The notes beneath the pieces are model-generated. The model had not been told where the DNA came from, did not search any database, and saw only the letters and a list, made by a program, of their open reading frames with translations. A DNA stretch of 64,000 nucleotides from Edaphochlamys debaryana (Eukaryota > Chlorophyta > Chlorophyceae > Chlamydomonadales), in assembly GCA_016858145.1 (NCBI GenBank), contig JAEHOE010000201.1:101087-165086 (forward strand), in the 5' to 3' direction. Below are positions 11,093-24,046 of this stretch, one piece after another (the first letter of the stretch is position 1; each line of letters starts with the position of its first letter). The translations under genes and the position numbers were made by a program.

Positions 11093-12754
11093 ATGCTGTG
11101 CCCAAGCCCACTCGGGAAGAGGCTCTGGAAGGCCACCGAGCGCCGATCCGCGATGCTTTCATTAGATATAGAATCGCTCAACGCAAGGCCATGGGTCGCC
11201 GATTTAAAGGAGCTTATGGACCGCGCTCGCGCGCACAACATGCGCAAGGACGCCGCACCCGCCTGCGTGCTGCCGCAGCTGCTCGTCGAGGCTGACAAGT
11301 AAGCTGAAAGGGTTGCAGACTGGCTGTGGTTGAGGTGCTTGCCATCACCGCCGTTCTCGCTCGCCCGCGGATGCTGCCACTCGATGCAGGGCCCTCACCG
11401 ACGCGCGCGTAAGCAAGGTGCTTGACTGGACGCAGTATACATCAACGCATCCCTCCATCTAGTGAGTTCCGAGCCGGTGCGCGCCGTTGACGTGGCGGCC
11501 GGACGTAGGCTGTACGCCGGTGTACCCCCTCTCCGTGCCGGAACCCTTTGTCGACAACCCCCCGCCATGTCGGGACCCCTTTGCCGACACCCCCTGTCGA
11601 CACGCCTTGGAACCCGATCCACTGGCAACATTACAAACATGGGGGTGCTTAGCTGTGTGACACGCTTATCGAGTGCCTGTGTTGCGACTTACGAATGGTA
11701 GACGTACGTGTTAGCCGGGTACACGGCATGCTTTCCCCGAGGTCCCCGCCCCCGAAATCCGCCGTTGCTCTCCCCAGTCCCCACCGCGCCCATTAGCCCA
11801 CCCTCTCCTTTGTTCCGTTTTGACCCGCAAGTTTCCGCAGCTATGGTCACTTTCCGCATCGGCTCGGCACTCGGAGCACCCAATCCTTCAGAGACCACGC
11901 TGTGGTCCCCATGCCACAAACCCCCGTGTCAAACGTCCAACCACCCAACCCCACCCCTACCCACCCCGCCCGCAGCGTGCTGGTCTCCGAGGTCGAGGAG
12001 GTGATGGACCAGGACTCGGTGCGTGTGCAGCGTGCCGCTGACGTCATGGCCAGCGTCCTGTCCCCCGCGGGGCTGTGCGTGCTGGACGGCTACGTGTCCG
12101 CGGACGCCATCGGCCGGGCGCTCGACTCCATGCCCAAGAAGGAGGTGCAGGTGCGTGGGGGGCCAGGCGGGTGCGGGGTGCGCCCGTGACTCGGCCTGTG
12201 GGCTGTGGAGACGCGGGCTGAGGCGGGTCGAACCTGGGCTGACAGCTCAGCTCTCAGACGGAGGACTCCTGACGAAGCGGGGAGGTGCCGGTGGGTGGTA
12301 CAGCGGCGGGAGTAGCGGGCGCGGGATTTGAGCTTCCATCCACGACCGGTGACTAAGCAAGAACCGCATACATCCTGCTTGTGCCCGCTCACACGCGCGC
12401 TGTTGCCGCCCTCAACCCCAGACGATCATTGGCAGCGTCCTGGAGGAGCTGGAGCGGCGCCTGGACCCCAACCCCGCCGCGGCGCTGGACCGCGCGCTGG
12501 ACCTGGCCGAGCTGGCTGCGCGGCACCATCTGCCGCAGAAGCTGCTGCTGCTGCTGCTGGCCATGGGCATGCCGCCCAAGCAGCTGCTGGCCGTGGACCC
12601 GGGGGTCGTGCTGGGCGGCCTCATGCTGCTGGGGCTGATGCCCCTGCCCCTGGTGGCCGCTGCCTCCGGCGCCGTGGGGGCGCTGGCCAAGGCCGTGGCG
12701 GCGCTGCCGCAGCAGCAAGAGGCCACGCCGGCAGACGAAGCCAAGACCGCCTAA
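11093..12754 (+). CDS. Small protein of unrecognised family, about 237 aa
   Basis: Model: join(11093..11298, 11976..12150, 12422..12754), stop TAA, phases 2 then 0. The N-terminus MLCPSPLGKRLWKATERRS is basic and could be an organelle-targeting peptide; a later in-frame ATG gives MLSLDIESLNARPW. Exon 2 is mostly helical with acidic and Val/Leu residues (VLVSEVEEVMDQDSVRVQ). Exon 3 has a charged segment, then LAARHHLPQKLLLLLLAMG and GLMLLGLMPLPLVAAASGAV, enough hydrophobicity for one or two membrane-associated helices, then a Gln/Ala tail ending KTA. No family recognised. The paralogue at 8808-9988 lies on the other strand with the same intron positions and phases. The long first intron contains two near-repeats around CCCTTTG(T/C)CGACA (11540-11610). 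Confidence 0.7.
12482..12632 (+). repeat. Inverted-repeat arm B (conserved exon core)
   Basis: Partner of 8915-9065 on the other strand: 150 of 151 positions identical by direct reading, inside exon 3 of the plus-strand paralogue. Confidence 0.9.
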
Positions 12755-15700
12755 CGCAAGCACGGGCAAGCCTCTTGGGCTGGGATGGACCGGAGTGAGT
12801 GGGGCTGGCTCCGTTGGCTGTGTTTGCTGGGCGGCGGGGTGCGTGGCAACGTTGGCGGCACCTTGTACGATTGAATCCGCCGAGGCGGGGGCTAGGCGCC
12901 ATGAAAAGTGCCGGTGGCATGCAAGGGACTCCAAGTGGAGTTCTCACGCGCTTCGGCGCTTGTGTACCTTTCTGTATCTTGTTGCCCTCGTTTTGGGGCT
13001 GTCATCATGGTCCCGTTGGCCGAGTGTGTACCTTCTAAGCGGTGTGTGTTGGCGCTAGGCGCGGGAGCGTCTACCCAAGGGTTGATGAGGACAGTTTTGG
13101 TTTGGTAATCGACTCAGCGGCGGCGCTGCTTGATGAGATGGTGGCATGTGTGCATTGGGAAACTTGCTTGGGATGCGCTCAAGAGAGGGCGCCTCGTTTC
13201 CCCTATTGATGCCCTACGTTTTTTAGGGGTTCGCAGGTTCGGATGAGGAGCATGTGGTCAACGTTAATCCGGCGGCATGGGTCAGGAAATTTTGAGCTTG
13301 CTGACAGGTTCGCCCAGAGGCATCGTAGCACCCGTACAGGGGGCCAGAGCTCCCTAAACAGAGCGACTGCTAACTTTGACTGATTAGCCAGCCTGTGTCA
13401 TGCGCGGGTACATGGAGCAAGCAGGCTGCGCCTGTGTCCATAAAGTTCTAACCGGGGTGTCCCACTTTGGGTTTGTCGAGGCGGCAGAGACTGTATGAGG
13501 GGCCTTGTGTCAGGCACAAATGCCGCCCTAAGAATATGATCCGATACATGCGTGCTGTCACGCAGGTTGATGCCTGCTTATGTATATAGAATTCCTGGCA
13601 TGCACCCTCAGGTTGTTGACGCGCGCCATCCGCCCAGTGGACTAGTACAAGTAGTACAGGCACGAACTGTGTGCCGTTGATTGGGCCAGGCTTTGTTGAG
13701 CTCCTGCGAATATGTTGTGCACAGTTTAGTTCTGCGACGTGTTCACTTAGTGCAGTCTTAGCCAAGCACGGCACTTATGTGCCGATGTGGTGGCCGGCAG
13801 GCGAGGCGGGCGGGCTGAGTGTGCGGAGGCGGGATGTGTGTGGGCGGCGGCGCGGGGAGATGGGAAGCCGCCAGATTTTGAGCTTTTGTTGCGCAAGGTC
13901 GCCGCTGGACTTTACTGTCTAGCAGCAACTTCTGTCCTCCGGCTTGGGGGCTACCTTTGCTTGTATCTAGACGGATACGGTACCGCAATCCTTGTGAATG
14001 CTCCGGCAAGTGCAATTTAAAGGCGCTTCATCTAGCTGCACCAGCCGGCGGCCCCGGCGCTAGATGGCGTGACCTATGCAAGGCCCAGATCATGTTTACG
14101 GAATCGAGGGGTATACACTGTTGGGTCTACGCGGCATGCAAGGTCCTGCGGCACAGGACCCAGTGCATGGGGGACTCCTGCTGCGGCAGGCAAGGGGTCC
14201 CGCCCGTGTGTACAGCCTTTCAGGGGTGGGGTCACCTTGACATGGCACACTAAAGCCTTTGGCACGGCACCGTCGAGCCCTGCGGGGAGACGGGGGGTTG
14301 TGGTTTGGGTTGTGCGGAAGTGTGTGTGTAGTGTGTCTGTGTGCGTGTGTTCGACGGCTTCCATAGCCTTCGACTGGGGATTTGCTGTACGGCATTATCG
14401 TAGGCACTGAGCCTAGCAGTGGCCGCGTGGTCAGACTCTGCAGTCTGGACCGCGCCAGAAGCAAGTACCCACAGTGTTGCGCTTACGGCCAGCATTGCAT
14501 GCAGACGTGTGTGTAAGGTGGAGCGTTACCAGACGACCACTTTCCGACTCCCTGGCTTGCGCCACTCCCAGACTCGGTTCCGCCGGTCTTCTCCTGGTGA
14601 GAAACGCCCAGCTCCTGCGCTGCTCAGCGTTTATTGATGGTCCAGACTCACTGGCAGCCGGCAAGGATCTGCTGTTCCCTTACTGTGTCGTGACAGCCTC
14701 GCCTGCAGCCTTTGGGCATGCCACGTCCATCCATCCTGTGCTCAGGTTTCATACTTAGGGGTCCTTTCACTATCAGCTTTCGTCTGGGGGTTGGAGTGTT
14801 AACAAAGTGCGTGTGTGGGGGGCTGCGTGTGGGGTGTGGCTGGCTGGAATGGCCCTGCGCGCGCTGGACCGTGACTGGCGCTTGCTTACTCAGGGCTTAC
14901 TCCTGAGGAAGGGCAGGCAAGAGGGCAGGGTGTGCGGAAACGTGTGGAAAGCAACGTGCCCCCATCGCAGCCGCAGGCGCAAACGGTGAATTGAAGCATA
15001 TTAGGAGCATACAATAAGACGTGCGCACGCCGAGACTGCCACTGCGATCGTCACTGCGGGAACTCACCGTTTCGCGGTCACCGGATTACTGACCGATCCG
15101 CCCCCACGGAGGGGATTCAGGGCGACGTGAGCTGCCTGTATGATGCCTTATCACCCATGTGCCACTTCATGCTTGCTAGTACGCGCACAGTGCGCTGTGT
15201 CGAAATGTGACGCCCGTACGTCGCAATCGAGGTGAGCTGTGCGTCGCACTGGAAGCGAGGGCCGTCGTCGCAGACACAAACGCAATAGCAGTAGCATCAC
15301 ACAGCAGCAGCGGCCAAGTAGTCTTTACAACGCGGAGTGTACTCCGCGCCTACGCGGACTCGCCTCGCTCGGACGCCTCACCGCCGCGTCGCGGCAAGAA
15401 CGCTTCCCACCGGGGCTACGTCCACCCACTAAGACGACCTTACATCGCTTGAGAGCGCGCACTGACGCTAGTGCGCGCTCGGCTTCGGCTCGGGCAGCCT
15501 GCTGCTCCAGCTCGTCATTCATCGCACAGGACCGCCGAGTCACGATGGCGTATTCGCAGGGTAAGAATGCGTGGTCTGCATCTTTGTGCTCCTCCCGGCA
15601 GAGGGCGGGTTTGAGTAGCGTGTTCGGCCGCGGCTACTCCCGCCCGTCTCCGGCGCCGATGCTTGCATTTTATGAACTGCAACTACGCATATGCAAACTG

Positions 15701-15992
15701 GCACATGCTTGCCCAATGATCGGGCATTATCACGGGCAAGTCGAGCTTGCGACTTGGAATTCCGCCGAAACTGCGGTAAGCAACTCTCACAAATGCCATG
15801 CTACTTCATCCCCTTCCAGACCTCTGGTAATAAACACCAGCCAGCGTTGTGACGGCCGGCTGCCGGCTAGTTCAACTGCTGCGGAGCATCTGCTGCTGAA
15901 GCCTCTCTCTGCCCACGTACCAGCCAGAAAGCAGCATCACATCAGGCCCAGGCTATTTTCCTATTGAAGGAGGAGGAGTTTGTTGGTGGGCG
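12755..15992. other. Gene-poor intergenic region
   Basis: About 3.2 kb with no supported gene. It has a GT-rich simple repeat at about 14297-14352. Reading frames at 15239-15967 have no domain-like sequence and no matching splice sites. The last few hundred bases presumably hold the promoter and 5' UTR of the RWP-RK gene. Confidence 0.4.
14297..14352. repeat. GT-rich simple sequence
   Basis: Imperfect GT/TGTG-rich tract (for example AAGTGTGTGTGTAGTGTG followed by TCTGTGTGCGTGTG). Confidence 0.7.
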
Positions 15993-18900
15993 ATGCCGGC
16001 AAACTCGGTGTGCGTCATGTTGCGCGAGGGCCTGCACAGTGACGCATGCTGGGTAGACGCAAGCAGCTCGCGTATGGAGCACACTGCTCTAAGCGGCTTC
16101 GCATTTGATGGCCGCGCGGGCTCGCGGCAGATAGAGCTTGCCGGTGCCACGCGCGGCGGACCCCCCGCCGTCGCCAGCCACTGCGTGCGCACTGCCGGCG
16201 ACAGCCAAGAGGCGGCAGAGCTGCTCCTTGCCCTACGAGACAGCCTGCCTGCTCACCCGGCACCTGCCTGCGGGGTGCTGGCTTACGGAAGCTCACAGCC
16301 TGAGCAACAGCGTCTGCAGGTGACTGGGGCAGTAGGACCCGCCTCAATGGGGGCCTCTATGGCGCGGGTTGGTCTAGGGTTGGGCCGCCTAACAACCCAA
16401 GGCATTACGTGCCCCTGTGTTTACCGTTGGGTGTGGGCGGGCGGGCAGCACGACATAGTCCAACGTTTATGCGGTAGAATGCGACCGTTTCAAAGGCCTC
16501 CATGATTGTGTTGCAAAATCGGTACCTCTCACGCATCTAAACCCTTTTCCCCCTCCTGTCCTCCGCGGCTGCGCCGTACCTGCCTGCAGAGGGAATGGGT
16601 CCAACAACAGCTGCTGTCGAGGCTTCACACGCAGGCGGTGCCCTCGACCTCTGTGTGTAACAGCATCCTGCCCAACAGCCCCACACCCTCGCCCCAGCAG
16701 CCCCTCACCAGGGCCAAGCCGGCCGATACGCCCCGCCAGCAGCCGCCTCCGCCACCACTGGAGGAGCGGCTGCAGCAGCAGCCACGGGCATCGGGCGGAG
16801 AGGAGCTGCTTGCGAGCCAGCAAGCGGCACTGCTCCAGCTGCTCGCCAGCAGCCTGCCGCGAGGCATGCCGCGTGGGGACGCGGCAGAGGCAGCTGTGCT
16901 CCTGCGGGCGCTGGCGCCCTGCCCCACTGCCAGCCAGGGGCCTGCGCTAGGTGCGGCCCACGCCCCAGACCCACAGCACCCGCTGGCAAGCCCGCCCCAG
17001 CCCCAGGCTCGGCAGCCGTCGGCCGCGGCTGGGCCTCAGGCAGAACCCTTCGCCGCTGTCGTGAACGACCGCGGGCCCCCGCCCATGTCACGCGCGCCAG
17101 CGCGTCCCTCGTCTCCGACCGTGGCGCCCCAGCAAACGCGGCCCAACACCGCTCCCGGCGCTGCCCACGGCCGCCGGGTGGACGACGACGTGGGGACTGA
17201 GGAGGAGGTGCCGGCGCTCAGCCGACTGCGCCTGGCGTCGCTACTGCTCAACTGCCTGCTGAACGGGGAGGCGCTGCAGCCCCGCCTCTCGCTCCTTCAG
17301 CAGCAGGCGCAGGAACCGCGGGACGAGCGGGAGGAGCAGCAGCGACTGCGGTTTGAGCTGCAGCGCGCGAGCCCGCAGCATCAGGCGGCGGCGCGGCTGG
17401 AGGCGCGGCGGCTCGTGGCGGAGGCGGCGGCCGCGTCGCAGGGCCCGGCGATGGTAGACCCGGCCTTCGGCGGCCTCGCCTGCCCCGAGGTCGTTGCGGG
17501 GCAGCAGCAGCTGCAGCAGCAGCTCCTAGATGCCGCGGACAGGTTCGCTGCAGGCCCGCGCGGCTCCGACGTCAGGACCCCGGCCGCCAGCGGCGGAGGC
17601 CTGGGCCTGGGCCCGGAAGCCCCGGAACGCAACGTTCAGGGAAGCTGCGGCCCGCCGAGCACCCGTGCCTCCCAGGTCTCCCTCAACCCTAGCTTCGCTG
17701 CATCCGTGCCCACGGCTGGCCGCGCCGGGCCGCCGAGTGGGGACCAGGCCAGGGCCAGCCTCGTGCAGCCGGGCCCAGCAGGCCCGGCTGCGGACGCCAG
17801 GCAGGCGCACCGCCCGGTCCAGGCAGGCGCCTGCACAGACGCCACGGGGCGGCTGGTGGAAGTGCTCCAGGCTGGCGAATGGATCGCAGCTATGAAGGAG
17901 CTGGAGGAGCTGAGGCAACAAGCGGAGCGAGCGCAAGCAGCCGCGGCGTCGCAGGAACGGGCGTCAGCGCTCATGACCGCCCTGCTTGGGCTTCCTGGGC
18001 CCCTGGCGGCTGGGCCCGGGAGTGCCTTGCTGGTGAGCGCAGTTCTCCAACAGCAGGCTCGCGATGCGGGGAGCCTGGGCACCACCCGGCGCGACGAGGC
18101 ACCCGCAGCCAAGCGCGCACGGCTTGAGGATGGCAGTAACGGCAAGGTGGGGTGCACCGGGGCTGTTCCATGTCTGCCGAGGGCAGGGCTGTACTTACTT
18201 GTCGAATGCAGCAGGCTGGCCTCTTAGGGACGCCCTCGATGCTAGCTGGGCCCGAGGCCCGTGTGCAGGCACATGCACAGCCGGGCCGCCTAACCTATTC
18301 ATGCTTGGGCCTGAGAAACCTGCCGTGTTTTCCCCGGCCGTAGGCAAGCCTGCAGGTTGACTCCGGGGGCAGTGTCAGCCTGGACGTTCTACGCGCCTTG
18401 GCCGGACCGGCAGCCACGCTCTCCGGTCCCCTCTTGGGCCAACTCGTCGCCCCGTTCTCCGCCAGCCCGTGCCGGCCCAGCCCCGGGGCCAGCCCCAGCG
18501 TGGGCCCCGGCGGCGCGCCCCGCCCAGGTGCGGTTTTGAGCTGCACCTCTTCCGGAGGCGATGGCGGCCTGGGCCTGCCCAGCAGCACCTCGGGAGGCAG
18601 GGAGGGCAGCGACGATGCGGACGACGCGGATGACATGGGCCTAGACGACGCAGAGGGCGACGGCAACGGAGAGAGCAGCCGCCAGCGGGCGCCTATGCCC
18701 GACAAGTATCGCCGCGTCTTCGAGCTGCCGGTGCGTGAGGCGGCTCGCGCGCTCAACGTGTCCATGACCCACCTCAAGAAGAAGTGCCGGCAGTACGGCA
18801 TCAAGAGGTGAGGGGAGCAATCCATCAAAACAGTTGCGGTGGCAAGGGGGGCACCGGTGTTGGGGAGACGCGGGCTTCGTGTGCCAATTTCATGGGCCCT

Positions 18901-19477
18901 TGCTTTGCACCTCAGCAGCCTGGCAACCGGCCTGGCCCCCAGCGCCCTCCACGGCCTGTGCCGTGCACCCAAGCCCGACAGCCCGGTGACCCCTTCAATC
19001 CGATCCTCAGGTGGCCCCAGCGCAAACTTGCTAGCCTGGGCAAGGTCTGGGAGACAACCCTGGCGGACCCCGACTTCACGCCCGTGGAGCGGATGGTGAG
19101 CTGGGCACGGGACGCCAGGTCGCTTTCCTACCTTCAGGGAGGGCAATGATCTTGCCAGCTGTTGGCTGGAGCTTTGATGGAAGCGCGCTAGGTTGGAGCC
19201 TGGTTCTCCGGCTGAGTCAGCGGCCCAGCGTCCGAGCCGGTCGACGAGCACCCGCTGATGTCAGCGCTCTGCGCCTCGCGCTGCCCCTGCCTCGCGCACC
19301 TCACTCCGCCGGCTGAGCCCCCACCTCCCTGCCTTGCAGGCCGTGCTCGCGACCGTGCGCCGGAACCGGGAGGACATCCTGGCCGACCCGAACGCTCCGC
19401 TGCTGAGCAGCCTGCTGCCAGTGCGGCAGGCGCAGTACAAGCGCGCGTTTGAGACCCGCGTACGGGGAACCCGTTGA
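15993..19477 (+). CDS. RWP-RK domain transcription factor, about 856 aa
   Basis: Model: join(15993..16319, 16590..18146, 18344..18807, 19011..19095, 19340..19477), stop TGA, phases 0,0,2,0. The RWP-RK domain spans about residues 752-795: FELPVREAARALNVSMTHLK, then KKKCRQYGIKR, then WPQRKLASL after a splice that splits the Arg codon. This matches the family pattern, in which the helix-turn-helix ends in CRxxGIxRWPxRK. The N-terminal 620 residues are Gln/Ala/Pro-rich with a predicted helical stretch (MKELEELRQQAERAQ, near residue 540) that may dimerise. An acidic segment rich in D (DDADDADDMGLDDAEGD) sits just before the domain. I see no PB1 or GAF domain, so it is more like the RKD or algal RWP class than NLP. 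In green algae the family acts in nitrogen response and sex determination; it is too long for MID, and no specific role can be assigned. The acceptor of exon 3 could be 18354 instead, in the same frame. Confidence 0.88.
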
Positions 19478-19723
19478 CGCTGGGGCAGTGCGTACCGGCC
19501 AGGAAGGGCAGTGCAATGCGCTGGTGTGGATGGGTGGCCCTACGTGGCCTGGGCGAGCCATCCAGAGGTGTGCCGGGACGGAGCCGATGCAGCTGCGCTT
19601 CCTATGGGCCCTGAGGCAGGGCCGTCCAGACATGTGGTGCACTGGTGCCCCTACCTCTCCATGTCCTGGCACTATACCAGAAGGCGGCGCGGCCTAGGTG
19701 GGATCTTCACTGCTGTCCGCCTT

Positions 19724-19728
19724 TGTAA
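19724..19728 (+). terminator. TGTAA polyadenylation signal
   Basis: TGTAA 247 nt after the stop of the RWP-RK gene; consistent with the usual volvocine poly(A) signal. Confidence 0.6.
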
Positions 19729-22208
19729 TGCGCCAACTCGGGGGGGCATTGCTTGACCACGGCACCCTTTTGTACACCGACCCTTGCCTGGGAGGCACGC
19801 AGGAGGGTTGCGTAAGGGCTGGGATGGCTATGATTTACTGGAGCCGCCCGCCTCAGAGCGGATACTGATGTGGCACAAGCCGTTGGGCGGGACTGGCACG
19901 GCGTAGGCTTGCAATGACGGGGGCTAGTGCGAGGCGCTGTGTATCCTTTCTCTACCATTTGTTAGCGAGGGCCCAGCTTGGAGCCAAAGCTTGACGGCTT
20001 CACCATCGACGCAGCAGGTGGGCTCTCAACATTGCTGGAAGGAGGGCATTACTTGTGGTTATGGTTGTTGAAGGTTGCGTGGCTGGAGGTGGTACCGCAG
20101 TGTAGCAAGCGGATTCATCATCTTAATTGCCAAAGCCATGTGGGTTCAGAGATACCCCTCGACAAGAGTTCAGGGGCTGCGGCTTAAGGCATTGCTGGGA
20201 AAGGTTGTGTTGACAAGCTGACTGGTAGCTCAAGTGTTGTAAGCGGACAGCTGGAATTTCAAGTGTTAGTTAGGGTGCCTGTAGCCGTGCACATGGTTTT
20301 GCGGTGGCTCACTCGGCGTTGACACGCCTTGTTGCGTTTGCAATCGGTCGTTACTCACGCAGTTTGTCCAGATGCCCCAGTACCGGTCACAACGAACACT
20401 TTGTGGCGGCGGCAGACGTGATGGGAGCTTGCCAAAACAAATGTGGTACAGACAGGAATTCAGGACAATCATAGCAGGATGGCCATACCGGAGAGGGGCC
20501 CCAGCCCCAACGGGTTTTGTGGTACATTGAGGCAGGCGTGCAGACTTGGACCAAAGAGAGCGTCAGGGTCCTTTGGTATTGTCGATTACGATATCTCTCG
20601 GCGGCACTGGGTTTCATAGAACTGGATGGCTAGCGGCTGGGCAATGAAGCAAGGTCAGGCAAGGTCCTGCTGCGGATAGAAGTTTCGAGCTGGGGAGGCC
20701 ATACCGTTTGGGGCAGGCGGGGGCAGATGTCGAGCATAAGGTGAGCATTACCCAGCAGTACCCGGTTAGTAAAGGTCGGGTGAGTATGGACGGAGAACTG
20801 CTTGTGCTGAGTGGTAGGGAAAGGGGCTTTGTGATGCGCCGGAGAGGGCACAGGAGCATATCATTTCGACGATGGCGTGCCTCAGCCTGGCGGTGCTTTC
20901 CTTCCTGGTGGAGGGGGCTTGTGGCTATTGTGCCTTGCGGCTTGTTGGGGCGCGGATTCCTGCTTGGCGTCCGGTCGGCCAAGAGCTTTGACAGGCAGCA
21001 GCGGCTGGTTGTCATCATGGTCATGCCGCTATAACCAAATAATGCGTACTTGAGATGGCTAGCGTGCGAGCTTGTGGGACCTTAAGTTCATGCTCGATCA
21101 ACCTGGAGAGGCCAGGAGCGCCTGATGTGCGCTGTGCATGCCTATACCTGATGCGTTTAGACCTGTTGTAGGATGAACCCCAGAGATGGACGGGCTGCGG
21201 GTCTGGGCTTCAGCGTAGGCGTCTGGCGCCGATCCTTCTTGGCTTGGGTAAAGATATCACGGCGTAGCGTGTCTGCGCGGGGTTCGTTGCCCGAAGCCAC
21301 GGCAGGGACGGGTCATTCCCGCTCCTCATTCTGTGTTTAGACCATTCTTCCGGTGCATGTGTGACCCGTGTGAGCCAGGGGCGTGAGCGGTACGGTGGTA
21401 TGGTTGTGCTTATGACGGAAGGTCGGGTGTGAGCGAATGGCTAGTGGTGGGAGGGTGCAGCAGTTTTACCCTGCCGTCTGCTGGGATGGCAGGCAACCCC
21501 TCTTCTTACCTGCATTAGGCAGGCTTGGTACCACCGCTGGACGTGCCCCCAGACACTTGCTTGCTGGGCGCCGACTGTCTGTTTAGGCGAGCGTTGTGGG
21601 CTGTGCCCGAAGCCTGCTGGGCGCTCTGGCTGTCAATAATGCCGCCTCGGCGCGCTGCACGTCTGCAGCTAGCCATGGCAGATGTGACGTACGTATCTAC
21701 CACTGAATGAGGGGTCCTTGTGTCCTTCATCCGTGCTCTCGGTCTCTTCCCTGTATGTGGGCCGCTGATGCCGTATGTGACTGCTTCCGTTGTCTGCCGT
21801 CCGCTCAGAGAGGCTCTATCTGCTTGAGGTCTGGGTCGGTTGTGCTTGAAGGCGCGGTTGGACACTGGTTGTAACTCCAGTCTCCCCCCTGTCGTAGTCC
21901 ACATGCACACACGGGGCGCCCTCACGGGTGCCCATGCCGTTCGACCTGTGCCGTTTGCCCGAACGCTTCTGCAGCACTGTGTGCGTGGCCTCCGCGGCGG
22001 AGGTAGGGGCCCTCGCTCGTCGGTCCGACAAGCCCACGGCTATGTCGCCCACAACCACCAGTGCGCCCAGCTGCCTGTCATCGTACTTGTCGTCATGGCC
22101 GGCGGGTGGGCCAGACCCGTGCCCGTTGTGGATGGCCCCCGTGCCCCCGGTCGCCATCAATAAAGACAAGCCACAGGCAGGGTCAAGGGCGGCTCCGTAG
22201 CGCCCGCT

Positions 22209-22508
22209 GGCAGCAACCGGGGACGCGGGCCTGGCATGACAGCAGACAATGGAGGCAGCACCCAAGATGTCACGGGAGGTCGCCACGAGGCGCGGGCTCA
22301 AAGCTGTACCCAACCGAGTTCTGGCCTGCGGCCTGCGGGCCTCCGCCCATGGGCCCGTCCAAACTTGTTCCCCTCGGCGCCTTTTGTTTCCTGGAATCCC
22401 GTCCCACGGGACTCGCTAAATCAGCAGACATAGCAAAGCATGACGGAAGGGCGGGCTAAATAGGGCCAGGCGCCGGATGGGCTCCAGCTGAACGACGGTG
22501 GCGCCGCG
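22209..22508 (+). repeat. 300-bp cassette, copy 1
   Basis: Starts GGCAGCAACCGGGGACGCGG and ends near GAACGACGGTGGCGCCGC. Roughly 90 percent identical to 24047-24358 in the same orientation, 1838 bp apart at the left end. It contains GGGCTAAATAGGGCCAGG, a TATA-like element. What follows copy 1 shows no gene like the one after copy 2. Confidence 0.85.
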
Positions 22509-23717
22509 GGCATCATACATGCGCTGGATTTCAGGTTGGCTCGCGTACTGTCACCCCCAACCCACGGGCGTTGACACGTCCAAACCCCCAGGTCCCCGGG
22601 GACCCCGTCCCAGGTCCGCGAACACAAACCCTGGCGTAAGGTCCGCACGCACGCAGGTGGAGTCCCGCCATAGCAATTACCCTGCGCACCAGTATCCCCG
22701 ACCCACCCCTGGCAACACACACGCACAAGAGAGCACACACATGCAAGTCCCTGGCGCGTACCCACGGCGCCATTGCAGGTACCTTGCTTGCATGCGTGGA
22801 CGCGCTGTTCAAGCGCAGGGGGGGGTGCTCTTGTCCCGTGTAAAAGGTACCATGTTCCGCCAAAGCCCTGAGGTTCCCTTGCTTGTTTCACGCCAACCAC
22901 GACACCGCTGGCCCCGTCCGAGTGTTGCAGGTGTCTATCTGTGGCTTCTCTGCCCTGCCCGGAGCCATAGGGCCTTGGCTTACAGGTAATACGGCAGTCT
23001 TGTTGGTGTGCACACATGATGGCCGCAGGACGGAACGAGGATCTTCCCAGGGTTGGAGACGACGCTATGATATTCGCGCTTCATACCTTGTGCCGTAGCA
23101 CTTCCAGTTGGTCCGCAGCCCTGCACAACCCTGATGAGAGCTGACGCTGGATGTGCCGATGTGGCAAACGCCATGCTTTCCCGCGCAGAGCCTCTAGGCC
23201 CGCCACCTCGCCTGCCCAGCAGGCCCGACAGGAGCGAGGGCGCGCTAGCCCTGTGTCGCCCTGTTGCTGACAAACAGGTAGGGGCGGGCGGCGGGGTCCT
23301 GTTGTAGTGTTGTTGTTGAGCACAATTTCCCCCCCTAACCCCCTCTCCCCTGTCCCTTAAGAATGACGCGTTACAGGGTTGCGGCCAGCGGGCAGACGAG
23401 CTGCCGGCCCCATGAGGGGGAGAGAGTGAACTTCCCCCGACCCCAGGCGCTTCCTGGAGGAGAATCACACACCGAGTCCGCCACCTACTCTGAACCGTCC
23501 AGCAAAAGTCATAACCCTAGAAGGCCAGTCCCTTAGCCCGTGCCGCCGACTCAGGCGCCCCTGCTCTGACGCGCGCACCGGCCCCCAGGGCCTGTCGCCC
23601 AGGCAGCCGCGTCTTGGGCTCATTTGCATTGCAATGGTTCCCTCATCTGAAGACGCCTGCACCTCTTCAGCGCCCTGCGCCCGCGCACCCGTGAGCACCA
23701 TTGGACCGGCCAGACGG

Positions 23718-23763
23718 GGCTGAGCAGGGCCGGGCAGGGCAGGGCAGGGCCGGACACGGCCGG
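23718..23763. repeat. GGGCAGGGC/GGGCCGG minisatellite
   Basis: Short run of GGGCAGGGCAGGGCAGGGC-type units. Confidence 0.65.
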
Positions 23764-24046
23764 ATTCGAGTCCGGTCCGCGAATGCACCGTCTCTCGTGC
23801 GCCGACAATGACTACTGCATCTTGAACATCGCTCTGGCTTTTACCACCGGGACAGAGGACAGGGTGCCTGTCGCGCCGGTCAGCGCCGGTGCCGACATTG
23901 ACGGGTGCACGCACGAGAACAGCTCGCGATTATCCTGACCAACGAAGTGGCTCTATTTATCATGTTCAAAAGAAGCAGGGCGGAAACCATGATCAATGCT
24001 GGGTCGCTGAGCCCAACGACATGCGTGCACGAAAGGGCGTGTTAAG

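Noticed and set aside
15993..19477. Possible MID (minus-dominance) mating-type gene
   Set aside because: MID proteins are about 150 aa; this RWP-RK protein is about 856 aa with a long N-terminal region, and no other mating-locus gene is recognisable.
21515..23914. Several open frames of 60-200 codons on both strands
   Set aside because: High GC makes long chance frames common; none has motifs, splice-consistent partners or repeats of known genes.
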